Shown here in pieces: positions 36,001-51,000 of a stretch of DNA of 64,000 bases. Every line of letters starts with the position of its first letter. Positions within the stretch are counted from its first letter, which is position 1. Both the position numbers and the translations under genes were made by a program. A model generated the notes under the pieces. The model was not told where the DNA came from. It saw only the letters and a list, made by a program, of their open reading frames with translations, and searched no databases. The stretch is from NCBI RefSeq assembly GCF_000283155.1, contig NW_004454159.1:13932492-13996491 (forward strand), given 5' to 3'. The stretch is from Ceratotherium simum simum (Eukaryota; Chordata; Mammalia; Perissodactyla; Rhinocerotidae).

Positions 36001-39000
36001 TCCTAGGTACATACCCAAGAGAACTGAAAACTATATCCATAAAAAACTTGTACTCAAATGTTCATAGCATCATTATTCATAATAGTCATAAAGTGGAAAC
36101 AACCCAGATGTCTGTTGACTGATGAATGGATGAACAAGATGTGGTATACCCATACAATGGAATACTGATTCATGCCGCAACATGGATCAACCTTGAAAAC
36201 AGTAAGTGAAGGAAGCCAGTCACAAAGGCCACATACTGTATGATCCCATTCATCTGAAATGTTCAGAATAGACTAATCCATACAGACAAAGTAGATTAGC
36301 TGCCAGGGGCTGGGGAAAGAGGGGAGTGGGGAGGGGATGCTCATGAGTACAGGGTTTCTTTTGGGGGTGATGAATATGTTCTGGAGTTAGAGTTGATGGT
36401 TGTACAACTTTGTGACTATACTAATAACCACTAAAGTATACATTTTTAAAAAGTGAGTATTATGGCATGAAAATTATATCTCAATTAAAAAATATGTGGC
36501 CGATAAAGGCTACATAATTGATATAGTTAAATTTCAATTTTGCCTGAGCTTCCTGGTAGCCAAAGTTATAAATGAAGATGCCATCCGTTACACACTTATG
36601 AAAAGGAAGAACACATCTAGACAAGAGAGAAAGCAGAGCTTTAAACAGTCCAATATGTTGAAACAAATATTGCATAAGAGGTTGATGTTAGGAGTACTGG
36701 AAAAGTACTAAATTAATGGATCAGTCAAGACAGGAGGCAGTTAACTGTGCAAAATAAATTCAAGCAGCTTGTTAAGAGTTATAAAGGAGGATGCCGCTGG
36801 CATTTTACCCAGAAGGCTGTGGACAGGCTGAAGGCGTTATTTCTGGGAAACAGTGAGGAGGAGCTGGAGTGCGGGTAGGGTCAGTGTCCTTGGGCTTGAG
36901 TGGTCCTTTCTTCCTAAACCAGCATCGTCTGGCAGCGCCTTCATTTTCAGGTGTATCCACTTTATGTTTCTTTGGGTAGCACTGTTCCTTCCTTCCCTTT
37001 TCTTGTCTCCTATGACTCTGGCAGGCTTTATAATTTTTAAAAAGCAGAGCAAGGAGAGGATCCATTTCTGCACTGCTTTGAGAGTGGGAGTAATTCAGCT
37101 TCCTGAATTAATGTGAAGACTTTTAAAACTGGAGACTATCATTGCCGAGTCTTGCCCACCCTTCTCTAGAGCCAGAGGGCAAAAGTGAAGGCCCAGACAG
37201 AACTTCTCAGCCCAGATCGAACTTCTCAGCCCAGATCCCAAGCTAAGTTTCTTTTAGTCACTATTTTAGCCCTGAAACACCAGAGAGCGCTGCTGTGCTG
37301 CGAGGGAAGCCAGCTGCTGCCACGCCCTTGCACTGTCCCTCCCACCCCCACCCCAGGCGCCAACGAGGGAGTCTGGCTGCTCAGGGGGCAGGTTGGTGTT
37401 CAATGACACTCTTAAATGTTCAGACCCGAGAGCCCAACACAAAGAGTCTCATATCAGAACACAAAAGTCAGCAATTTCCCACAGAGCACAGTGGAGTAAA
37501 CTACAGCCAGGGAGGTTCCCAGAGCATCCGACAACAGCCCTGGACCCAGGCTGGCTGATGGGGAGCCCGCTGCACCCAATGTCCTGCTCACTGATGACCG
37601 GCTTGATGCATCTAAGCTCTGACTGATCTTACATGATCTTACTTTCCCCCAGGCCCTCTCACTCTTCTCAGCATGGAGAGTAAGGAGGTGAGTAAGTTGT
37701 ATTGTTAGGGCCAGCCGAGTGGGCCTTTCCTGCAGGAGGCCTGGGGTGGGCTCTCCTGGCCTCATCCACTCACACAGGGAGCCTCCACTGCCACTGGAAA
37801 GGCAGGTCTCCATCCTGGCCATTCAGCAGAACCTGGGGGATTCTACGCCTGGCACAGACCCCACCTGGCTCCCAATCCCAATGATAGGGCTTCTCTGGCT
37901 TCATCGTGACTCCCTGCCCTTCCATTTCAGATGGTCCTTTAGGTTCATAAAGGGGTCTGCTGGCCTTGGGCAGAGTCCTCTGTTTTGAGGAGGCCTCTTT
38001 AGTCTCTGGTACGGTGTCTGGCCCAAGCAGAGTCACACGTTGGGCTTTTCAGGTATAGGGAGGGTCACCACAAGGAAGATGGATTCCAGGGGATTTAGAA
38101 CATGACAACGATAGGCTTTGTTATGCCCAAGAGCCTTGTGTCCTTGGGGGCATTGGGCATTAGGAGATTGAAATTTTGTCCTAAATTCCTCTAATCTACA
38201 GTTTCCAGCACCACTAGCCTGAAGCTCTCTGTATCTTCTACGCAAATGACCTTTAAGAAAATTTTGCTCCCCTCCTTCCCCATGCGGGGAGGAGAGAGGC
38301 CCCCCTCCTGCTGGGAACTGCTGAGGAGGGTGCTCTCTGCTGGGACCATGTGGCTTCAGCACGCTCTCCCCTCCTCCTCTCTGTAGACACAGAGGCTGGG
38401 CCTGTGGCAAGGGCTCTTCACAAATGATTAAAGGAGTGGAATTTGAACAATTCTATCTTGGCAACTTGACAGAGGGTGTACACATCCTCAACCCAGAGAA
38501 CACAGCATCTCCAAAGCCAATGAGTCATCTAGACTCTTAAAAGTGATCAGAATTATCAGATTCAGACTTTTGAGACAAGAAGAATCATTAGACCTAACAT
38601 TAAAGGGGCACTATTAATAATTACACTGTGACAATAGGGATAAACTGGGACAGCCAACAAGGATATATTATCACATTAGCGATTATGGGCATTGGTAGCT
38701 ATTGTTCCAGAGGTGTCCCTCATCTCCCCTTCTCCCACATGCTCAGAGAGAGCAGGTAGGCTCAGAGAGCAGTTGGGGACTCTCACCCCTGTGGAAGACC
38801 CTGATCAACCTGCCTGGAGCTCACCTCACTTCCTCCCAGGAAAAGCCAGTGAGGACCCTGGGGCCTCCTCATGACCTTTAGCTTGTGAGTCCCCCTCATG
38901 AAGTCTGATAGTCCAGAAGCAAGGCTGCTGTTAGGAGACAGGACTACTGCACACTGCTGATATGCTCTGGGGGTGGACTCTGACTCAGGGTGAGACCAGA

Positions 39001-42000
39001 TCTGCCCAACGATTGTGGGCTGGCACTGAACTCCAGTCTGGCCCGGGCCTCCTCCACCTGTATACCGGCCACACCAACTACCCTAAGTCCCTCCATGGGC
39101 CATGCACAGCTTCCAGGAATACCCTTTTGCCCTGGCCAAGGCAGAAGTCTCGAGCTTTCACAGCTCAGATCAAAGACATCCCTAGGCTGTCCCTCCCCCC
39201 AAGACCTTCCCCTGTGCCTCTCCCAAGCCCTGTGCTCCTGAAATGTGTCTCAGTAATTGTGTGGCTGGTTCCCACCAGCTCCAGCTCGTATTCACCACCA
39301 CATTTCAGGGCCCAGCACAGAGATAGCTCTAGGTGAGTGCCTGCCTTGCCCGTGACAAGATCAAACAACCTGTGGCTACAGCCCCCTCCCCAACACACAT
39401 ATATATGAGGCTGATCACGTTTTGGAAGCACAGACCATGGGTTGAGGTGCTTCCTTCTGTGCTAAGTAAGAGCACTCCCTGTGCCCCCCTCTTCCTTGGC
39501 CTCTCACAGGGTTGGAAGGAGAAGCCCTGGGGGTCAGAAGCCCTTCCTACCTAGTATGAAGGCCACCACATAGTTGGAGATCTGGCCCATGCCAACGATG
39601 ACGAATAACACAGTGAACATTTCCCAGTTGATGGAGAAAATCTGCAGGAAGCTGAAGCCAGTCTGCACAGCCATGGTTGCGAAAAGGGTGGTCTTCCTTC
39701 CAAACCTGTAGAGTACAGCACAGCACAAAACACGGCCTGTGCAGGTTGCAACAGCCCTGTAACCCAGGGCGTGTGGCAAGTCCTGAGGTCAGGCATCACT
39801 GCAGATTTTGTTTTTTTCAGGGCTGTGACAGACTTTTCTCCCTGTCACATCCTCCCAGGTTCCCCTTTGGTGAGACCTCAGGCATCCATCTGCCCTGCAG
39901 AGACCTTTAGAGACTCTAAGCCTCCTTCGGAGGCATTGTATCTCAAAAGCACAGATCAGCTCATGCAAGGACCATGTGGAAATCTGCTCTTTAGAATGAG
40001 CCAAAATTAGAAGCTGCCACCACATTTCTGGAAAGTGGGTACAGTACAGATTACAGATACATCTAATATCAGCAACATGGGAATTCTGTAAATCCAGAAC
40101 CGAGAATCCCTCTATGGCACTGGTCTTCAACCTTGGCTGCACTTGGAATCACCTGGAGAGCTTCAAAAAATATTGGCGTCAACACCCTGCCTCCCGAGAG
40201 TCTTCTTTTTTTTTTTTTTTAGATTTTATTTATTTATTTTTTTCCCCCCAAAGCCCCAGTAGATAATTGTATGTCATAGCTGCACATCCTTCTAGTTGCT
40301 GTATGTGGGACTCGGCCTCAGGATGGATGGAGAAGTGGTGCCTCGGTGCGCGCCCGGGATCCGAACCCGGGCCACCAGCATCGGAGCGCGCGCACTTAAC
40401 CACCAAGCCACGGGGCCGGCCCCTCCCGAGATTCTTAATGTCTGGGATGCAGTTTGGGTATTGGAATTTAAAAAAATTTCCCAGGTGTCTAATGCACAGC
40501 CAAAATTGCGAACCACTGCTCTATGGAAGTGTAGCTTCCAGCAATGCCCATTAGCAACACTGTAGTTGGCTTAAGTCTTAATTTCACATTCTGATAGTGT
40601 CCAATGGGTAAAATGGAGCACAAGTGCAAGCAGAACAGTCTCCTACTCCACTTTGGAAACTCAGGTCTCAGGCTGCTGGGTTTGGGGTCCCATTGGGCTT
40701 TGTACCTGGGGAAGTATAGCCTCTCCTCTGGGAAGCCTTCCCCAACACTGCCATTTAGCACTCCCACCTTCCTGTTCGGGTCCCCACAGAACATTCAGGG
40801 GTCAGTGGGGCAACTCTTCCAGAGCTGTGATGCTGTCTCCTCCAGACTGTGAATTCCAAGAGGCCCAAAACCAGGCTAGATCAGCTCTGTGGCCCCAGTG
40901 CCTGGCCAGGGGCCCGACCCACTGCAGAGGTGGGTGCACAGTTAGCAACTGGGTGCTCATTCTTTGGCCCTGACTCTGACTGATGGCTGTTTGTGGACAG
41001 AGTAAGTGGTAACCGCAGTAGTGTCTTTTTTTGAGAGGTCTGATGATATAAGGACTCCACTTTCCAGTGGGTCCCAGCAAGGGGCTGAGGGCAGGGAGAA
41101 GAGGTAACACCACGGCTCTTCTCTATCACTGACTCGGTGGCCTGAGGGCCTCCCTTTCTCTGGATGGAAATACCCTGAGTTCAGTCCAACCCCAAGACAG
41201 ACAAATGAATTGACAAGGTGCCCTATCCCCCCTATCCTCCCTCCCAGCATCCTTACCTGTCTGATAGCTGTCCACACAGGAAGGAGCCGAGAAGCACGCC
41301 TACGAAGAACAGGGAGGTGGTAAGGGGCGTCTTCCAGTCATTGTCACACACCAGACTCCACTGCCACGGAAGACAACATGAAGTGTGAGTCCAACCCTCC
41401 AGCAGGCCCAGCCCCAGCCCAGCTCAAAGAGAATATCAGCATGGCAGCCAGGCAGGCTCTCCTACTCTGTGCCAGGCTGTGACCTTTGTGCAAAGGGCAT
41501 AGGCCTCACAGCTCTGAGGTTGACTCCTGACTCTATCATTTACTGGGGCAAGTCACTGTCCTCCCTGAGACTCACCTTCCTCTTCTGAAAGGGAGGGTGA
41601 TGCTTACATCACATAGCAAGAATGGGGCAAAGCGGTATGAGGCAAAGGGGCATTTCTGCTTCAGAAGGCGTCCCACCATGGAGAGGTGTTTGAAAGGTGT
41701 TTGCCCTGCAGGGCAGGACAGGGGGCATGGTCACTTGATCCAGGCATAAAGTTTCCTCTACCTTGTTGAAAAGTACAAGTGGTCCCAGGGGGTCTGTGAT
41801 TATATTTTCTAAGTAGACTCCCAAAGAACCCTGTGCTCCTTGGTCCACTCATTGTATAGGTCATGCTTGGGGCCTGATCCAGGGCCCCGCTGTGCGGGGG
41901 TGGGGGTGGGGGTTAGCCAACCCTCTCCAGTGCTGTTTATCTTCCCTGTACACTCCTCCACCCAGCCTTCTCAGAAGTGTGGTCCCTCCCATTACCCAGG

Positions 42001-45000
42001 GCCCGTGGGCTGTTGTGGGCCTAACAAGTTCCTGCTGGTAAATCCATAAAATGAGTTTCATTTTCAGTTCCCAGCTCTTGACTTAGTCAATTCAGCAAAA
42101 TCTCAAGGGAGGTTGTAAAAATTTCAAAGTGTGTTCAATGAATTTTCATTTATTTAAGAAATAAGCAGGTGCTAATAAGTATTTCAGGGCCGTGGGTCAG
42201 GGGTTGCTGTGTGTGAGAAGATGATTCAGTCTAGAAGACAGACCACCCGCCCCCGTCTCCCACCCAGTGCCAGCTCCACTGGTGGTGCTGCTGCTTACAT
42301 GACTTTCACAAAGCAATGCAGCTCTTAATCCTCACAATTACCCTGAAATAGATTTAACAATGAATTCACATATTTATATCACACCTCATTCTGCAGCAGA
42401 GAGGTGTTTATAAGGACACACATGAGAGAAAAGTGTAAAACAAAGAGCTAAGGGAATCGGGGCCAATAGAAAGCACAGGGGAGGAGAACTGTTGCAAAAT
42501 AACCAAGCCAGGGGTAAGCTGGGGCCTGCTTGCCAGAGAGGGCTTGAAATCTGGCTTTGAGCATCCCAGCAATTCAGCTCTTAGGATCACAGTATGCAAA
42601 GTGATAACTCATTCTGCGGAAGCACAGTGCTTCTGAGTACTGAGACCTGAGAGAAGTCTCTTCTGTATACTTCCTTCCACAAAGGGGTCACTCCGTGATG
42701 TCAAGGATGATGTTCTTGAGAACACCCCTGTCCTAGAGACAACAGCAAGGTTTACGAGGCTGCCTCTCACCACGCCCACAAGGCTGGCCACAGGCGGGAC
42801 ATCCAAGCACGGCTCTGTCAAAGAAAAACAACGCGAGCTGGGAACTCAGCTCTCTACCCCTTAAGCACAATCCAAGGATAAATATGAGCCCATATCCAGA
42901 GGAGGTTGCTTCACCTGGGGGTCCCTGAAGGGGCTTCAGGGGAAAGGGCACAAACCCTCCAAACCTTTATGGCCAGATCCATGTGCCCCGCCAGCCCATG
43001 AGTTGGAAGGGGTAGACAGGACATGCGCCTGAATCAATGGCTACCCACTTCCAAAAATCACTAGCTAAAGTGTCAGAAGAGAGCTTGGGATCTGCCCCAA
43101 CACACAAAGAGATTAGTGATTGAGGTCCCAAAGCCTCATGACGTGCAGTGTGACCCATTTTGCAGAAGAGTAAACTGAGGCTCTGAGACGAGTTTGTCTG
43201 AAGTCATAGCAAGTAAATGGACATGCTAGATACCATCTCAGGCCTCAGAACTCAACCTTGTACCCATGTCCAGCTTTGGACATGAACTCCAAAGGCCAGA
43301 CAAAAGGAGCTTATTAAATATCATCCCCTACACTTCTTAAGGAATCTGACACCAGGACTAGGGAGAGAAGGCCTCCACCACAGCCTTTAGCTTTGGACAA
43401 AGCCAAGAAAATCTCAAGCTTGGTAGGGGTATTAACGTGTCCATTATCAACCATCACCATTCCATCTGCAGCGGAGCAGAAAAGCTCTTCCAAAGATAAT
43501 TTGCTCTCCTTTGTGGTTTTTAAAATATCTTTCTTTCAGGACTTTGCCTTAGGGGAGGATAGATAGGACTTAGAGACAGAAAGGAAAGAGGAAGGCTGTC
43601 AGATGTGGAGCCAGGCATTTCATGAGTGAAGATAGTGGGCAGGATTGGCTATCTAATTTGTAAGCCCAGTGTAAACTAAAAACGCAGGACCCCTTGTTCA
43701 AAAATTATTCAAGAATTTCAAGATGTCAACACCAGAGCATTAAAACCAAGCGTGGGCCCTGTGTGATTGCACAGGTTGTATGCCCATGAAGCTGGTCCTG
43801 GTAGTGGGTCAAGCCTGGTCTCTTTGGGGAATGAAGCAGGAAAAGGAGTCCTGAATTGGGGTGCTGGGAAGAGTGAGGTGAGGGCCAGCTCCTCATCACT
43901 CTCCTACTGGAGGTCGTCCAGCCATGGCTCTAGGTCCCCCTTCCCTCCCTGAAGAGAGGCCAAGAAGCCCTGTCAGCATCATGCAACACAGGAGGAGGCC
44001 ATGTGCACACAGTGGCCATGCAGGCTGCCATCTGCCTTGGGAGATCCTGCTCACATCCAGCAGGGGAAGGCAGCTGGATCTCACGGCTACCTGTGGTTGG
44101 CTCCAGGGCTAGGCCCTCTCTTGGGAAGTTACTGTGTCCAAAGAGTCTTCTTGGAAAGCTGCAGGGGCCTGGTAATGGGACAATAGGATTGGCAGACAAT
44201 GTTCCAGCTGGGGCTCATGGGTTTGGAGTATAGTAAATCAGTAGCCAGCCTGAAGGGAGGCCTTTTTCTCCACAGGGCTATTCTTGGGGAGGCTGGGTCC
44301 TGCCTCCCTCCAGCCCCTTCGGGTTTGAGGAGTAAGTCTTAGAGCCCCACTCGGGAGCCCATCCTCAGCGTCTTAGACCAATGTTCCCTAACAGAGCAGA
44401 GTGAGCTCCATGTAGCTGGACCATCTAGCCTTCAGCTTTAAGAAAAGGCTTAAAGCCAGAAAAGCCTTTCTCTGCTTTAAGAAACAAAAACCCAGGTCAC
44501 AAGGTAAAAGGGGATGGGAGGTCACTCTCCGCATACAAGGATGTGCCTCTCATCCCTCCCAACAGTAATAACAATAGGAGTGACAACTACAGTGTACTGG
44601 GTGCTGAGCGTGTACTGGGTGCTGAGCGTGTGCCTTGTAATATCTCCTGGGATCTCAAAGTTGCCATATAAAATGGGTAGTCTCTTTATCCCTATTTTAC
44701 AAATCAGGAAATGAAGGCACAGAGCAATGAAGTGACCAGTCCAAATTCTAGTGGATTGATAAAAGGAATTGCTTAATCATTTATTCAGCCATCATTGAGC
44801 ACCTGCTCTGGGCCAGACTCTGTGTGGGGCCACCTGGCACCTGCTCTGGGCCAGACTCAGATGTGGTCGCTGCCCCCACAAAGCCCGAGGTCAAGCACAC
44901 TTTACGGGACAGGTCACGTGTGTACATGTGCATGCATGAGCCCAGCAGTCCTGGGCAGGGCGGGCTCTGTTCTGGGCCACTGTGCTCTTGCTCTCTGGCT

Positions 45001-48000
45001 AGAGAGGAAAAGAGGCCCCTTCTCATCCTCCTCCAGATGGACAGAGTTCTAAAATCTGAATTCATTCGTACAATCATTTTAGATAACTAATGCTTGCACA
45101 AGGCTAGGCACGTGGTGGATGTCTACAAATTGTTGATGATTGAACATTCAACAATTAGGAGTAATGGAAAATGAGTTTGGAAAATGTGTGGTATTACACA
45201 CTGTCCTTTGAGATTCACCCTCAACCTTGAACTCTCAAGTAGCCAAAGTCTAGCAGTTTTAGCCTTTCCCAAAGCCATAAAGGACCATAAATATAAGTGT
45301 ACCCCTCTGACCTGCATAGAACTGAGAACTCCAGAAAGTGGCCCGATGTTGAGCAAAGAGCACAGGCTCTCTTGGGTTCTGCCATTTCTGGCTGTGTGAC
45401 TTTGGGCCACTCATTCACCTCCATCAGCCTGCTTTTCATCTTCAAAGAGGTAACAATAATACTTCCTTCTGGGGTTGAGAGCCTTGGACGGGAAGTGTAA
45501 GTAGAGTGTCTGACACAGTGTCTGACAATCACAGGCCTCATTAAATGGGAGTTCCCTTTCTACTGACCTCATGCCTTTGTCCTAAGCAAAACAGTGACTT
45601 AGAACAAACAGCACGAATGAATAAGCAAAGCCGGTTACACTTAAACCTGACTAGACAAAAGAGATTCTTAGAAATAAAAACTTTCTATTCAATGATTAAA
45701 AACTAGAAAAGCTTTTACCACAAGGTATAAAATCCCTTTATAAATGGACTTCAATCTCAGAGATGACTGTGAACAAAAAATTAGCAATAATCCACTTAAG
45801 AATAAAAATGGATTTCTATTGTGTGCTCTTATAGTTATTTTTCATTCTGGCGAGAAAAATAGGAAGTAGTAGTCCATTAATAATAGAATATTCATCCACC
45901 CCAATTTCTTCTTTATAATTTAGTTATGACTTACAGCTGGAAATTCCTGACAAATGGAGGGGGGACTGGATATTTAATTCTTTTTGTTTATAACAGCCTT
46001 ATTGAGATATAATTTACATGCCATAAAATACACTCTTTTAATGTGTACAATTCAGTGGTTTTTAGTATATTCACAGCATTGTGCAATCAACACTACCTAA
46101 TTTTAGAACATTTTCATCACCCCTGAAAGAAACCCCATACCCATTAGTAGTCACTTACCATTCTCTTCTCACAGCACCTCTCAACCACTAATATACTTTC
46201 TGTCTCTATGTATTTGCCTATTCTGGACATTTAATATAAGTGGAATTATACAATGTGTAGTCTTTTGTGACCAGCTTTTTTTACTTAGCATAATGTCTTC
46301 AAGGTTCATCCATGTTGTTGTAGCAAGTATCGATACTTCATTCCTTTTTATGGTTGAATAATATACCATTATAGGGGTATACCACATTTTACTTAGCATT
46401 CATCAGTTGACAGACATATGGGTTGTTTCCACTTTTTGGCTATTATGAATAATGCTGCTACGAAATTTTGTGTACAAGATTTTGCCTGCACATATGTTTT
46501 CATTTCTCTTGGGTATATATGTAGGAGTGGAATTACTGAGGCATATGGTAAATCTATGCTTAATCTTTTGAGGAACTCCCAAACTGTTTTCTAAAGTGGC
46601 TGCACCATTTTACAATCTTAACAGCAATGAACAAGGGTTTCAATTTCTCCATATTCCTACCAACACTTGTTATTGTATGTCTTTTTAATTTTAACCATCC
46701 AAGTGGGTGTTAAGAAGTATCTCATTGTGGTTTTGATTTGCATTTCCCTAATGACTAATAATATTGAACATCTTTTGAGTTGAATCTGTAGATCAATTTG
46801 GGAAATGCTGCCATCTTAACTATATTAAGTCTTCTGTTTCATGAACAGTACAGGAGATATCTTTCCCTTTATTTAGGTCTTCTTTAATTTCTTTCAGTGA
46901 TGTTTTGTAGTTTTCAGAGCATAATTTATATATTTTAAAAAGTTTATTCCTGAAGAGCTTCTTTTAGTATTTCCTGTAAGGCAGCACTGCTAGCAAAAAA
47001 TTCTCTCAGTTTTTTTTGTATCTGGGAATGTCTTTATTTCATTTTATTTTATTTTTGTGAGGAAGAATAGCCCTGAACTAACATCTGCTGCTAATTTTCC
47101 TCCTTTTTGTTTAGGAAGATTGGCCCTGGGCTAACATCCGTGCCCACCTTCCTCTACTTTATATGAGACGCCACCACACCACGGCTTGATAAGCAGTGCG
47201 TAGGTCCAAGCCCGGGATCCGAACCTGTGAACCCTGGGCCACCGAAGCAGAGCATGCAAACTTAACCACTACACTACCAGGCTGGCCCTTTATTTCATTT
47301 TTGAAAGATAGTTTTGCTAGATATAAGATTCTTGGTTGACATCTTTTTTCTTTTAGCACTTTGACTATCTTATCCCACTGCCTTCTGGCCTCCATTGTTT
47401 CTGATGAGAAGTCAAATGTAAATCTTATTGAGGTTCCCGTGTATGTGACAAGTCATATTTTTCTTGCTGTTTCCAAAATTTTCCCTTTGTCTTTTAGCAG
47501 TTTACCATGACGTGTCTGTGTGTGGAACTCCTTTTGTTTCTTCTATTTGGAGCTCATTGAGCTTTTGAGCTGTGTAGATTAATGTTTTTCATCAAATTTG
47601 GAAAGTTTTCAGACATTATTTCTTTGATTATTTTTTCTGCTCCTTTCTCTCCCCTCCTTCTACTATTCCCATTATGCATATGTGGGTGTGCTTAATGGTG
47701 TTCCACTTTTCTTTAAGGCCCTGTTCATTTTTCTTCATTCCTTTTTTCTCTCTGTTTTTTGGGTTGCATAATTTCTATTGCTCTATCTTCAAGTTTGCTG
47801 ATTCTTTCTTCTGCCTGTTCAAATCTACTATTAAGGCTCTCTAGTGAATTTTCTATTTCAGTTACTATACATTACAACCCAAGAACTTCTATGTGATTCA
47901 TCTTTATATAACTTTAACTTTTATCTCTTAATTGGTATTCTGTATTTGATGAGACATTGTCATCATACCTTCTTTTACTTTTTTAAGCATGGCTTCCTTT

Positions 48001-51000
48001 AGTTCTTCAAACATATTTACAATGGCTGCCTTGAAGTCTTTGTGAAATCTGACATCTGGGTCCTTTCAGGCAGTTTCTGTTGCCTGCTTTTTCCCCTGCA
48101 TAAGAATCATCTTTTCCTGTTTCTTTGCATGTCTTTTAATCTTTTGTTAAAAACTGGACATTTTAGGAAATATACTGTGCAAACTCTGAGCATCGCAACC
48201 CCCCACCTGAAGAGGCTTGTTTTTGTTTTTGTTTGGTTGTTTAGTGCCTTGGCTGGACTCTTAGTGAAGTCTATTTCCTCTGCTGTATGAAGCCTCTCAT
48301 GTTGCTCTTCAGAGTGCACAGTCTTGGGCACACACACAGTCACCCTGTGATGACAACAGTTTTTGCAGGGGTCTCTTTGACTGTCTCTTTCCCTGATTCT
48401 TCTATTAAGCTGTCGGCCTTTGCCAATATCACACCCAGCTGTTAGGCTCCACTAATTGCTGGCTGATTGCTTTATTGTTTTCAACAATGTCCTGGGGCAT
48501 AAATCATCCCACAGTCTAGTTCAATTAAATTCAAGCTGCTTTGCAGAAGTAGTTTTTGAGGCAAGCCGTTGAGGTTTGTTCTGACTCCAGGAGGGCTGCT
48601 CTGTACTGTCTCTTTTTCTGGTTCTCTCTGGTAAACTAGCTGCCCTGCAGGTTAGCTTGTTGTCTAACCTACAGGGAGCTTCCAGTCTCCTCTTAATTGT
48701 TTACCACCAAAATTTCCATTGTTTTCAAGAGCACTCTTAGGCTTCAACTGCTGCACACTCTATTTCAAATGAAGATATTTCCTGTGGGGATGGCTTCAGA
48801 GCTCTCTGTTATTATAGACTACTTCTCCCCCTGAGAAAAATCTCTGAGCCCCAGCTCCAGAGCTGGGGGCAGGGAAAGCAACCCTCAGAGTGACATTCCT
48901 GCTTTATGAGTTGGATGCTAGATGGGAGTGGTAGCCTCTGTCTTCTTGGCTCACCTCTCCTGGCATGGAATCTCCACCCTACAAACAAGCTAGGACAAGG
49001 GCAACCAGGGCTCTAATATTCTCAGCGTGTGGAACCTGGGGTAGAGCTGCCACCATATGAGTAGGGGCTAAGTGGAGGATGGGATCCCCCAATCTCCTAG
49101 CTGAACTCACCAGGAATTAAGCCTCTGCAACTTGGAGCTCAGGGTATGGAACAGGGCTAAACCTTAGAACGTTCTCAGTATCTTTATTTCTTCATATTAG
49201 AGGAAAAGAAAAAGCAACCACAGGTGGAGAGGCCTCAGTGAAGAGTTCTGTGGTCATCAGAGGCTGAACCAAAGCAAAAGACTCAAGGAGTTTGAGTGGG
49301 ATGGTGGGGATGGGAGTGGAGGGGCCTGAGGGAAGGAGAAGCGGCACTTAGGGACCTGGCTTTCCCCCTTGCATCCTGGCATTGGATCCACCACAGCTCT
49401 ACCAGGCTCCACTCTAGGAACGTAAGCTAGATGCCAGCCACCTAGCACCAAGGAGACTCTCTGGAAGGTGCCACTGTGAACCTGCCCTCCAGTCCTGCAA
49501 ACACAGAGCAGGAGCTGCCAGCCTTGGGTTGTCTGTACCAATTGCTAGAGCATGTGAGTTAACCCGGCCTTTCCCCAGAGCCTTCATTCTCTCTGCACCA
49601 TCTCTGCTCCAAATGGGAATCCTTGCCGTTCTTTTAAGCTCCAGATATATGCTTCAAACTACACCAAGGTTTCAGATAACAAGGCAGGCCTGCATTAGCC
49701 TTGAATATAAATCGAATTTCACAAGGGAGAAATTACAGTCCTTTCAGAGGCCTGAGGTACCTGCAGCTCCTCTGACCAGCCCTGCCACAGCCTTGTTTTT
49801 GTTAACATACCACCCTACCTTTTGGACTCTGTGTGAGGGTTCTGCTGCCTACTGGAGGGACGGACAAAGTCTGTATATCCAGCAACTTGGCAGGAGGTGT
49901 GGGTGAGGCAGCCGCTAAACAAAGGCACATTCTGAGATCCCGATGCTCATTGTCAGAGGAACACAGCTGAGAGGCAACAGGCAAACTGTCTGTGGTGAGG
50001 CAGCTGATAAACAAACAGGAAAGTATATTCAGGCCAAAGCTAGGGAAAGCCCCTGAGTCTCTTTTATTGGTTCTGTGGCAAGATCTTTCTGAAGCGTTGA
50101 CTGGAAATAAAAGTCTCACTGGTGTTGGCTGGAGGCAGAGGTCCCCACACCTTATTCCCTTTGGAATCTGCCAGAGGGCAGGTCTGAGTATGAATTTGGT
50201 TAATATTCAGGCTGTCCTGATAGCCAAGCTGCCAGTCCCCACACTAGCCAGCAGTATCCCAGGGCAGCTTGCAGGCTTGATGGAAAGAAAACAGCCTAAA
50301 CCTGCCTACTGCTCCAAGTCTTCACCTTTGCCAGAGCCCACCCAGGCCCCAGAGGAGGCACATCCCTATGAGCTGCTGCATGGAGTCCCATGTAGTAGCC
50401 GGCCAGATCCAGGCTCTGTCTCATCGTTCCCTCCTTTGCTGCTCCCAATGCCTCCCATAAGCGCCCTGTGAGCAGAAGTTGAGGCCCCCGTGTTCCTACC
50501 TCATATCTTTGGGCTGTGAGTAGAGAATCAGTGTGTCCTGCTGTCCATGTCTTGACCCCAAGTTCCAGGAAAGACAGCACAAGGCTAGTGCCTCCAGAGG
50601 TCCAGGACCTTTGCTGGAGGCTCTGTCATGCTTAAGGGCATAGCCACCAGCAACTCCACCCACAGGTTCCTAGAGGATGCAGCCAGCTGCAGGAGAGGAT
50701 AGAAGTCCTGCCTCAGGCCACTAGAGGCCTGCCACAGAAAGCTGGTCCTTACCAAACAAGGCTCTCTCAGGGCCTCTGGAGCATGGGTCCTAGGAGAAGC
50801 AGTGTTCAGCTCAGAGGTGACTGCCTAGTTTTCCCAGCCCATGGACTAAAGGGGGTCAAGTCTACCTAATGATGTTCCATGGGAAAAGAGGACGTGTTTG
50901 AGGCCAAGGCCAGCCCATGCTTAGACTCTGGCCAGGAGCCAGGCTCTCCCCTACTGCTTGCCCTGCTGATAAATCCAGGCCCCGTGGAGAGCAGGGCATT

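Noticed and set aside
49992..50471. 159-codon ORF in intron 1
   Set aside because: No recognisable domain, overlapped by an opposite-strand ORF, no splice context and low-complexity Pro/Ser/Leu content. Not supported as a gene.
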